DNA from: Phoronis ovalis
Lineage: Eukaryota; Phoronida; Phoronidae
DNA: 13,724 nucleotides
Direction: 5' to 3'
Assembly (NCBI GenBank): GCA_028565635.1
Contig: JAOXYB010036451.1
Location: 1 to 13,724, forward strand
Shown here: in pieces, positions 9,301 to 12,404 of the stretch
How the letters are laid out: each line of letters begins with the position of its first letter
Numbering within the stretch: the stretch's first letter is position 1
Notes under the pieces: model-generated
What the model saw: only the letters and a program-made list of their open reading frames with translations
Databases searched by the model: none
Told to the model about the DNA's origin: nothing
Made by a program: the position numbers and the translations under genes

Positions 9301-12300
9301 ATTGTAGTTTATAATTTACAATGCCAACAGTAAAATAGGCTTATGATCACTTCATTATTCTATAACAAACGGTTGCTATGACCACTAACAATTAAAATCC
9401 TGTTTTTGCAGGACTAGTCAACCTCAAGCAGCTAAGTCACTGAAGGAGATTCAGGAAGAACAAGCCAGACAGGATAAACTAAGACAGCAGCAACAAATAC
9501 AGCAGCAGCAGCAACAACAGCCTAGGGTAGGTCAACTGTTTGAACAACAGCCTAGGGTAGGTCAACTGTTTGAACAACAGCCTAGCGTAGGTCAACTGTT
9601 TGAACAACAGCCTAGCGTAGGTCAACTGTTTGAACAACAGCCTAGCGTAGGTCAACTGTTTGAACAACAGCCTAGGGTAGGTCAACTGTTCGAACAGTCA
9701 CTATTATTTTGAAGTAACGTATAGGTAATGCAGAGAGCGCTACTGCTGCATGCATTATTACCTATCTGTCAATCCCATTTTTATTAATAAAAATTCACGT
9801 TAGGGGTTAGTAGAAATTTAGGATCTGATATTATTTGGCTAAGGGCAATTAAATGTTGTTGTTCCTATTTATTTTTTCAAAATTGTGTTTTATATTTAAA
9901 TTCAATTCTTATTTATTAGCCAGTTCTTACAAGTACCCATTCGCATCCTTAATGTCCTTTGTCATTAGTGTAGAATCAACATATCATTTCACCATTTGGT
10001 GGAAGAATTTGCAGGATCAATTTCTGAGTATAGTTTCATAAAGTCTCTACCAGGGAGATGTGGGCTTCATACAGTGTAATTGTGTAGTAAGTGAATTACA
10101 TATATGGCACTGGAAAATGAATTTAAAATGAAGTTAGCTTGTGATAAAGTATCCTGGCACATTTTCCACGGTTTTAGTTATACTCAGGTATCTGATCACC
10201 TAACCTACCTGATGGTGGTTTTATATCCGTTAGGTTTCGAAAAACTCACAAATTAGTATATTACTGTCATGATTTAAATATATTATTCTGTTCTATTTCC
10301 AGAATCTTCCAATTGGTGCCGCTGCAGTCTGGGGTGGTGGTGGTGGTAGTCATACATCTGGCTGGGCAGCGGAAGGAGCATGGGCACAAACCAAACCAGG
10401 AATGGGATTCTGGGATGATGCCATAGCAAGCAATAATAAAACTAGACAACAAAGGTAAGTGTTAGTAAAGTAAAAATAACTGTCCAATCAACAAACACGA
10501 AATACAGTGGATGCAAATAGGTTATAAAGTAGGCTACACTGTTATCCTAATTTAGTGTTAAACAAGTTGATTTGATACAAAGTTTTCTTAATTTATCAGA
10601 TGACTTGTAACTGCATTTGTGGGAACATCCATCTTCTTTTGTCATCAAGTATGAACTACTTTTTTTAAGGGTTAAATCGTTCTATCTATCGTGGAATTTG
10701 CCCTCAATTTCCGTAAAGGACATGTAAAATTATTTCCAGTAACGTTGCGTCTCATGCTTTGTAGTAACAGTAATTTTCCTACGCTTGGGGCAGCAGTGAA
10801 TAGTACAACTACACAAAACATGGCCGTTAAGATGAAAAATTACAAAGCGAAGAAAGAGGAGGAAGCCGTTCAAAGATTATTTCAGGCGGCGATGAAACCT
10901 GCTGATGAGTTTACACAGTGGTGTGAACAAGCATTGCGAGGAATGCATACATCTGTTGATGGTAGGTCTAATACTGTGATTTAATGATTAGCACTAAATG
11001 TTGGAATGTATGTTGTCTGTCACTTTTGGTTATTGGTGCGTTGAGGTTTGACTAGTTCAATAACTGACTAGTTTCTGGAATTGCCGCTAGACGGTGAGGT
11101 GGTTGTGAATTGATTTTACACGGTACTCAGCTTTGATTTCCTGGGTTGTAGAAAACAGGAATTTGTATTTGGGAAAAGATTTTGTGAGCAAAGATGACTG
11201 TCAACAATATTTTTGCTTAACTTTACATGTCATTTATTGCATATATTAGTGCAGACTGCCTATAATAAATAATAAGGGCATTAGTTAAACAGCCAGCAGG
11301 TCTAAAATTTTAATTAGAACTCTCTTTAGCTAACTACATAACAAAAAACTTGGTTTGGACACAGTTACATCTTTAATAGTGCTACAGACTTGTCACAGTG
11401 GTAAATATTTTGAATTTCACATTTTTGTGATGTACATTAAAAGAGATTAATTAACTGTGTCATTTTCTTACAGTTCCTACGTTTATAGCATTCTTACAAG
11501 ACGTGGAATCTCCTTATGAGGTAAGGAATTGTTTTTAGCTCTCCAAAGTGGAATTTTTATATGCAAACATTTTGTACAAAACAGGGTATGCCCAGGCAGT
11601 TTATATAATTAATTATAGATATTAAGCTTTCTGTGCTGTGCCTCTGGTATCTTCATTAGATATAATGACCTCTGGTGATGTTACATTGATTTAGGTTAAT
11701 AGATCTTCCTGTATATATACAAGCTGCCCTACATGTATATCCTCTTCCACTAGTTGCCTTCCTAATCCCCAGAGACAAGTTAATGAGTCTTGATTAACTA
11801 TTCAAGCTGATCTAATGGGTTAAAATTAGGGAACAATAAAGTCTCGTTAGACTTGTAATAACATTGTGCTCATGTTCTTGGTGGGTATGCTGTAAATAAT
11901 TAGGAAGTCGGGGTTAACTAGATTAAGCGGTACAAGGCTAATGTCGGCCCTCTGTTAATTTTATTATTATGTGTGTTGTGTATACCACTGTTAACATAGG
12001 AACTGTTATTGTTTCAAAGTTTGTATTTTGGTTGTCAGAAAGTTATAACAATTTCTTTGTAAAGTAGATTTATTTTCAATGGCCTTGAGAGTTTTATCCT
12101 TTAATACACAATTTACAAATAGAATTTTGAAACCGGCTTTATCTATTCAAAATGCAATACTTATTATGACTACCATCTTAAGTTTGCTTTGTTACAGCTT
12201 TTATGCGACTTTGTTTTATTTTTGAGACAAGCCAGTAATTCAAGAAACAGTGATTAGGCGGTACAGTTTAATATAAATGTTTTGTAGGTGCATGATTATG

Positions 12301-12404
12301 TAAAGTCGTACCTTGGAGAGACGCAGCAAGCACGCGATTTTGCCAGAGAATTTGTTGATAAAAGAAGTGCCTTCAGAAGCATGAATAAACAAGGCCAACA
12401 AGAG
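120..12404 (+). CDS. Gigyf: GIGYF-family translational repressor, 23 internal coding exons, both ends missing
   Basis: Spliced gene model: 120-345, 836-1050, 1512-1711, 2124-2279, 2668-2750, 3105-3218, 3528-3947, 4323-4431, 4752-4918, 5167-5300, 5572-5730, 6055-6206, 6372-6472, 6910-7053, 7234-7407, 8171-8272, 8675-8797, 9144-9217, 9412-9526, 10303-10454, 10765-10961, 11474-11520, 12288-12404. The exons total 3481 bases, one leading base plus 1160 codons with no stop. Residue numbers in the other entries count from Leu at 121. The blocks match GIGYF1/2 in order: LRALSDGG start, RYGREE 4EHP-binding segment, RG-rich stretch, LPEW...GTFD, GYF domain, Gln-rich and charged helix, MGFWDDA, and the FTQWCEQ...SPYEVHDYV end. 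In known animals GIGYF recruits the cap-binding protein 4EHP (eIF4E2) and DDX6 to repress mRNAs in the cytoplasm, and its GYF domain binds proline-rich PPG-hydrophobic motifs in partner proteins. Family assignment is very secure; GIGYF1 versus GIGYF2 cannot be decided and an invertebrate would normally have one copy. Confidence 0.95.
346..835 (+). other. Gigyf: Intron 1 of window, with a perfect hairpin
   Basis: This AT-rich intron runs from GTATAT to GTTACAG. It contains a perfect 14-base-pair inverted repeat, listed separately. A short open frame on the minus strand near 652-882 shows no family resemblance and overlaps exon 2 antisense, so I treat it as chance. The 3' end lacks a clear polypyrimidine tract. 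Confidence 0.85.
493..530. repeat. Perfect inverted repeat, 14-bp stem with 10-base loop
   Basis: TAATAATAACAATG at 493-506 is the exact reverse complement of CATTGTTATTATTA at 517-530. The loop at 507-516 is CAAACGTCCC. As RNA this would fold into a single hairpin inside intron 1. It is too short for a typical pre-miRNA and I assign no function. Confidence 0.8.
836..1050 (+). CDS. Gigyf: Gigyf exon 2: SVNS block and RG-rich segment
   Basis: Residues 76-146 plus the first two bases of a Gly codon. The exon starts after GTTACAG with RLLSQSVNSGAVFR, aligning with human RNFSMSVNSAAVLR, which fixes the acceptor at 835/836. Next come GRGG and RGG repeats and DRGRGRGRGR (roughly residues 93-116), typical of arginine-methylated, RNA-associated regions. 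The segment ends RSESWED, like human RSQSWEE. The donor is GG|GTAAGC. A second AG at 849-850 would start the exon 15 bases later in frame. Confidence 0.93.
1051..1511 (+). other. Gigyf: Intron 2, nothing else recognised
   Basis: The intron runs from GTAAGC to TTTTTTTAG, which has a good polypyrimidine tract. It is AT-rich; I saw no open frame with family resemblance, no repeat of note and no RNA gene. Confidence 0.8.
1512..1711 (+). CDS. Gigyf: Gigyf exon 3: charged Arg/Asp/Trp linker
   Basis: Residues 147-213 plus the first base of a Ser codon. The sequence is charged, with REPKWFERD, SRSMSSDNWREARK and EEEDDSGDWRRAGSKDRW. The last part aligns with human RSESENWRIF and DGGWRLAGS, so the family's repeated NW/DW-R pattern is kept. 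RSMSS (from 1612) is the first of three RSMS motifs in this protein. The donor is GGT|GTAAGT, a strong match to consensus. The exon is disordered and low in complexity apart from the tryptophans. Confidence 0.9.
1712..2123 (+). other. Gigyf: Intron 3, nothing else recognised
   Basis: The intron runs from GTAAGT to TCTATTACAG. An open frame starting at 1952 crosses the acceptor; only its part after 2124 is coding. No repeat or RNA gene was seen. Confidence 0.8.
2124..2279 (+). CDS. Gigyf: Gigyf exon 4: Arg/Tyr/Asp linker, end duplicated into intron
   Basis: Residues 214-265 plus the first base of an Asp codon. The protein reads SRSSWSRDPREA, YYDEYDDRGGFHHSF and SSSRNRTISGSYEDDQ. It corresponds to the human Arg- and Asp-rich stretch around FDFRDRDDERGYRRVRSGSGS. 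The donor is CAAG|GTACGT. The last 17 bases of this exon and the first 28 of the intron form the first copy of a tandem repeat (see 2263-2396). If the second donor at 2325 were used instead, the exon would grow by 45 bases in frame. Confidence 0.87.
2263..2396 (+). repeat. Tandem repeat of 45/46 bp spanning a splice donor, three copies
   Basis: Copies begin GTATGAAGA at 2263, 2308 and 2354 and share the tail TAATGCTTTCATAC. Copy 1 holds the exon 4 end and its donor CAAG|GTACGT (GT at 2280). Copy 2 keeps CAAG|GTATTC (GT at 2325). Copy 3 has CAAAAT in place of CAAGGT and has lost the donor. The frame stays open from the exon through copy 2 and closes with TGA at 2357-2359. Copies differ by several substitutions, so this is an older array than the one at 9513. 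Confidence 0.88.
2668..2750 (+). CDS. Gigyf: Gigyf exon 5: PEW...GTFD block (probable DDX6-binding motif)
   Basis: Residues 266-293. The sequence contains LPEWSLADADEDVGTFD followed by ASGAFLSMK, nearly colinear with human LPEWCLEDAEEEMGTFD followed by SSGAFLSLK. From published work on GIGYF proteins I recall that this conserved region contacts the RecA2 domain of DDX6/Me31B; that assignment is from memory. The acceptor is GGTTTACAG and the donor is AAG|GTATGA. The preceding intron (2280-2667) holds the donor repeat and is otherwise plain AT-rich sequence. The following intron (2751-3104) shows nothing. Confidence 0.95.
3105..3218 (+). CDS. Gigyf: Gigyf exon 6: acidic linker
   Basis: Residues 294-331, exactly 38 codons in phase 0 at both ends. 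The protein is Glu/Lys/Asp-rich, beginning DMQLLEEEEVVVKGKEE and ending AEEEKQQK. Human GIGYF2 has a similar acidic stretch after GAFLSLK. The acceptor is ATTTAAAG, an unusual AAG acceptor that several introns of this gene share, and the donor is AAG|GTATGA. Both the position and the frame fit; the sequence itself is too simple to prove homology. The following intron (3219-3527) shows nothing. Confidence 0.82.
3528..3947 (+). CDS. Gigyf: Gigyf exon 7: Ser/Asn-rich linker with PPGM and HLEQ helix
   Basis: Residues 332-471, 140 codons in phase 0; the largest exon here. The acceptor is TTTTTCTTCAG and the donor is GAG|GTACGA. The first 80 residues are Ser/Asn/Asp-rich and look disordered. HDPPGMDRN at 3702-3728 contains a PPG-hydrophobic motif of the type that GYF domains bind. 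A charged helix follows (SEEAKRIQYEKEMLQQEINK), then FDHLEQAAENLMDTW, matching human LKHLEQQAEKMVAYL just before the GYF domain. The ATG at 3528 is an internal Met, not a start. The following intron (3948-4322) contains nothing recognised; its GTACGA donor is followed by a short open read-through. Confidence 0.92.
4323..4431 (+). CDS. Gigyf: Gigyf exon 8: start of GYF domain
   Basis: Residues 472-507 plus the first base of a Gly codon. EEEKSITKAK leads into KKWFYMDPQGELQ, which aligns with human QKWYYKDPQGEIQ. The W-x-Y-x-D-P-x-G pattern is the first strand of the GYF domain, and its aromatic residues line the proline-binding groove. The intron splits the Gly of the following QGPF, so the domain is built from two exons. 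The acceptor is GTCTTGCAG and the donor is CAAG|GTATGT. The following intron (4432-4751) shows nothing else. Confidence 0.96.
4752..4918 (+). CDS. Gigyf: Gigyf exon 9: GYF domain core
   Basis: Residues 508-563. The signature GPF-x4-EMAEWF-x2-GYF is complete (GYF at residues 522-524), followed by TMTLLVKRGCDERF, PLGELIKRWGRVPF and PGPVPPP. These match the human GYF domain residue by residue over most of the length (MAEWFQAGYFTMSLLVKR). This Smy2-type GYF fold binds PPG-hydrophobic peptides in partners such as GRB10, tristetraprolin and ZNF598. All signature residues are present, so the domain should be functional. The acceptor is TTTTATTCTAG and the donor is TTG|GTAAGT. The next intron (4919-5166) shows nothing. 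Confidence 0.98.
5167..5300 (+). CDS. Gigyf: Gigyf exon 10: Gln-rich segment after the GYF domain
   Basis: Residues 564-607 plus two bases of an Arg codon. The sequence moves from NNPNPASLSESNQ into Gln-rich helix (KLLQQQQQFLIQQQ, then LIQQQQAMV), comparable to human MQHLQYQQFLIQQQ. It is encoded by mixed CAA/CAG codons, which argues against a simple triplet expansion. The acceptor is TTTTCTAG and the donor is CAG|GTTAGT. Confidence 0.92.
5416..5515 (+). repeat. 25-bp minisatellite, four copies, in intron 10
   Basis: Four head-to-tail copies of a unit ending in CACCCCCACTG end at 5440, 5465, 5490 and 5515, giving an exact 25-base period. The unit is CACCCCCACTG plus TTTTTTGTATTCCT. The three later copies are identical over almost their whole length; the first has TTTCTC in place of TTCCTC. 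On the + strand the array is pyrimidine-rich, ending about 55 bases before the exon 11 acceptor; on the - strand it carries four runs of five G. Confidence 0.92.
5572..5730 (+). CDS. Gigyf: Gigyf exon 11: Gln-rich segment
   Basis: Residues 608-660 plus two bases of an Arg codon. The protein contains QIQMQQIIQQLQQQEMF, AQQQQALVLQILMKQ and MLQMQQQKVAP. It aligns loosely with human QQQQLALLLQQFQTLKM. The acceptor is CTACTTGCAG and the donor is CCCAG|GTTTGT. Open frames in other phases and on the minus strand across this exon are shadows of the CAG/CAA repeats. The following intron (5731-6054) shows nothing. Confidence 0.92.
6055..6206 (+). CDS. Gigyf: Gigyf exon 12: RSMS motifs, likely 14-3-3 site
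   Basis: Residues 661-711 plus the first base of a Val codon. The protein begins RSPPASDTETIHRSMSQP and continues FQRSMSSTNIDEESASWRGG. RSMSQP (6089-6106) exactly fits the mode-1 14-3-3 pattern R-S-x-S-x-P. Human GIGYF2 has RSVSVP at the equivalent place, so the pattern looks conserved. A second RSMSS follows at 6137. The acceptor is TTTTTAG and the donor is TCAG|GTTAGC. The next intron (6207-6371) is short and has nothing recognisable. Confidence 0.92.
6372..6472 (+). CDS. Gigyf: Gigyf exon 13: VWDIE motif and start of long helix
   Basis: Residues 712-745. VAWSQPSSVWDIEPPVP aligns with human TVWEGGSVWDLPLDT, and MAEIQRLEQEKARK aligns with LEQLQQLEKAKAAK. The Trp-containing motif is conserved within the family; its partner is not something I can read from sequence. 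The acceptor is ATTTTTAAG, another AAG acceptor, and the donor is AAG|GTAATT. Confidence 0.94.
6473..6909 (+). other. Gigyf: Intron 13, no confident content
   Basis: The intron runs from GTAATT to TAACTTAAG. It has a weak C/D snoRNA-like pattern near 6657-6760 that I do not accept (see rejected items). No open frame or repeat of note was seen. Confidence 0.75.
6910..7053 (+). CDS. Gigyf: Gigyf exon 14: Glu/Arg-rich coiled helix
   Basis: Residues 746-793, 48 codons in phase 0. The sequence is almost entirely Glu, Arg, Gln and Lys with spaced hydrophobics (KVREEEEFRKLEELQRQ, then RRELERQRQLK). This is the long single helix seen in human GIGYF2 as repeated EEERKRQEELRRQQ blocks. The acceptor is ACTTAAG and the donor is AAG|GTGAGC. 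Confidence 0.94.
7234..7407 (+). CDS. Gigyf: Gigyf exon 15: Glu/Arg-rich coiled helix, continued
   Basis: Residues 794-851, 58 codons in phase 0. The protein has AQEEARRREEEERKRQEAE, then LLRQQRELLERQQQRDTE and EEELRRRQ-type heptads. No proline or glycine breaks the helix. The acceptor is TGCTGTTGTAG and the donor is CAG|GTTAGC. An ATG at 7297 is internal. Retaining the next intron would give a short tail ending at TAA 7507-7509, with no family resemblance. Confidence 0.94.
7969..8028 (+). repeat. 30-bp direct repeat, two copies
   Basis: ACACCAGGTGGC occurs at 7969 and 7999, and the following bases to TAGTA match in both copies apart from one G/A difference in the middle (GGCAGTCC versus GGCAATCC). 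The period is exactly 30 bases. The unit contains CTAG|GTAGTA, a donor-like string, but it lies mid-intron. Confidence 0.85.
8030..8051. repeat. Perfect 9-bp inverted repeat with 4-base loop
   Basis: CACAATCTT at 8030-8038 and AAGATTGTG at 8043-8051 are exact reverse complements separated by ATAG. The palindrome begins one base after the 30-base direct repeat ends. It could form a small hairpin; no T-run follows. Confidence 0.75.
8171..8272 (+). CDS. Gigyf: Gigyf exon 16: Gln-rich end of the helix
   Basis: Residues 852-885, 34 codons in phase 0. The sequence DSQRKQELQLQRQQQEALRR aligns with human VQRQKELMRQRQQQQEALRR, and the exon ends QQQQAQLAQMQ, like human QQQQLAQMK. The acceptor is ATTAACCAG and the donor is CAG|GTAAAA. 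The following intron (8273-8674) contains a loose 9-base inverted repeat (8497-8505 with 8578-8586), which I do not consider a defined element. Confidence 0.95.
8675..8797 (+). CDS. Gigyf: Gigyf exon 17: LPS-x3-WG and SLAQIQ helix
   Basis: Residues 886-926, 41 codons in phase 0. The protein starts LPSTAQWGNTSTGN and continues MSLAQIQHLQEEKERMEREE. Human GIGYF2 has LPSSSTWGQQ and LSLAEIQKLEEERERQLREE, so both the linker and the helix are conserved. The acceptor is TTTATTTCCAG and the donor is GAG|GTCAGT. The next intron (8798-9143) has a run of ten C at 9081-9090, about 50 bases before its acceptor, and otherwise nothing. Confidence 0.96.
9144..9217 (+). CDS. Gigyf: Gigyf exon 18: Gln/Met segment before WAAQ
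   Basis: Residues 927-950 plus two bases of a Thr codon. The sequence DRMSMLQRQQMQVIQSQQKS precedes WAAQ, corresponding to human RRQQRELMKALQQQQ then SGWGN. The acceptor is TTTCCGAAG (AAG type) and the donor is AAC|GTAAGA. At 74 bases it is one of the smaller exons, and frame continuity with exons 17 and 19 supports it. Confidence 0.93.
9412..9526 (+). CDS. Gigyf: Gigyf exon 19: KSLKEIQ helix and poly-Gln, with multiplied 3' end
   Basis: Residues 951-989. AAKSLKEIQEEQARQ aligns with human GTTKSLLEIQQEEARQ, followed by Gln-rich sequence ending QQQQQQPR. The acceptor is TTTTTGCAG. The first donor that keeps frame is AGG|GTAGGT with GT at 9527, and I end the exon there. Five more copies of the same donor follow at 30-base steps (9557, 9587, 9617, 9647, 9677), all in the same phase. 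The true end could therefore be any of them, up to 9676, adding 10 to 50 residues. Read through without splicing, the frame closes at TGA 9710-9712. Confidence 0.85.
9513..9697 (+). repeat. 30-bp minisatellite spanning a splice donor, six copies
   Basis: Units begin AACAACAGCCTAG at 9513, 9543, 9573, 9603, 9633 and 9663, with a partial seventh copy to 9697. Copies 1, 2 and 6 read CCTAGG|GTAGGT; copies 3, 4 and 5 read CCTAGC|GTAGGT. The only other difference within the array is TGTTT versus TGTTC in the last unit. Read in the exon 19 frame the unit encodes VGQLFEQQPR (or ...PS). The near-identity suggests recent expansion. Minus-strand open frames across the array are shadows of the repeat. 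Confidence 0.95.
9698..10302 (+). other. Gigyf: Rest of intron 19, nothing else recognised
   Basis: After the minisatellite the intron is AT-rich up to its acceptor CTATTTCCAG. An open frame at 9853-10041 is hydrophobic and Phe-rich but has no family resemblance and reads like translated T-rich intron. Confidence 0.78.
10303..10454 (+). CDS. Gigyf: Gigyf exon 20: VWGG and MGFWDDA motif
   Basis: Residues 990-1039 plus two bases of an Arg/Ser codon. NLPIGAAAVWGGGGG is followed by GWAAEGAWAQ and MGFWDDAIASNN. Human GIGYF2 has SVWGSINTG, WSNADTKNSN and MGFWDDAVKE, so the Trp-rich spacing and the MGFWDDA motif are conserved. The acceptor is TATTTCCAG and the donor is AAAG|GTAAGT, a strong site. 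The minus-strand open frame across this exon is a shadow. Confidence 0.96.
10765..10961 (+). CDS. Gigyf: Gigyf exon 21: basic segment and FTQWCEQ helix
   Basis: Residues 1040-1105 plus the first base of a Val codon. The protein reads SNSNFPTLGAAVNS, then MKNYKAKKEEEAVQRLFQ and DEFTQWCEQALRGMHTSVD. Human has NKKVEEEEKLLKLFQ and DGFTQWCEQMLHALNTANNLD. The acceptor is not certain: CTTTGTAG (ends 10764) and TAACAG (ends 10770) both keep frame and differ by two residues. The stronger-looking TATTTCCAG (ends 10739) would run into TAG at 10762-10764. The donor is GATG|GTAGGT. The preceding intron (10455-10764) shows nothing else. Confidence 0.9.
10962..11473 (+). other. Gigyf: Intron 21, nothing recognised
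   Basis: The intron runs from GTAGGT to TTTCTTACAG. It is AT-rich, with no repeat array, open frame or RNA gene that I can support. Confidence 0.78.
11474..11520 (+). CDS. Gigyf: Gigyf exon 22: 47-base exon, VPTF...SPYE
   Basis: Residues 1106-1121. This very short exon encodes VPTFIAFLQDVESPYE, almost identical to human VPTFVSFLKEVESPYE. The first codon is split with exon 21 (G|TT). The acceptor is TTTCTTACAG and the donor is GAG|GTAAGG. It was found by homology and frame, since it is too short to stand out as an open frame. Confidence 0.97.
11521..12287 (+). other. Gigyf: Intron 22, nothing recognised
   Basis: The intron is 767 bases long, from GTAAGG to TGTTTTGTAG. It is AT-rich with no convincing repeat or conserved coding segment. 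Confidence 0.78.
12288..12404 (+). CDS. Gigyf: Gigyf exon 23: VHDYV...YLGET, last exon seen
   Basis: Residues 1122-1160, 39 codons in phase 0. VHDYVKSYLGETQQARDFAR aligns with human VHDYIRAYLGDTSEAKEFAK, then EFVDKRSAFRSMNKQGQQE aligns with QFLERRAKQKANQQRQQQ. The acceptor is TGTTTTGTAG and the donor is GAG|GTAATG. Human GIGYF2 continues with a Gln-rich stretch, a Trp-containing segment, a Lys run and a conserved end; none of these is visible in the remaining 1320 bases, so the gene continues outside the window. Confidence 0.96.

Noticed and set aside
9479-9685. Minus-strand open frame with repeated decamers
   Set aside because: It is the reverse reading of the donor-spanning 30-base array and carries no independent coding signal.
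9853-10041. Plus-strand open frame of 62 codons in intron 19
   Set aside because: Phe/Leu-rich translation of T-rich intron, no family resemblance, no splice phase that fits the gene.
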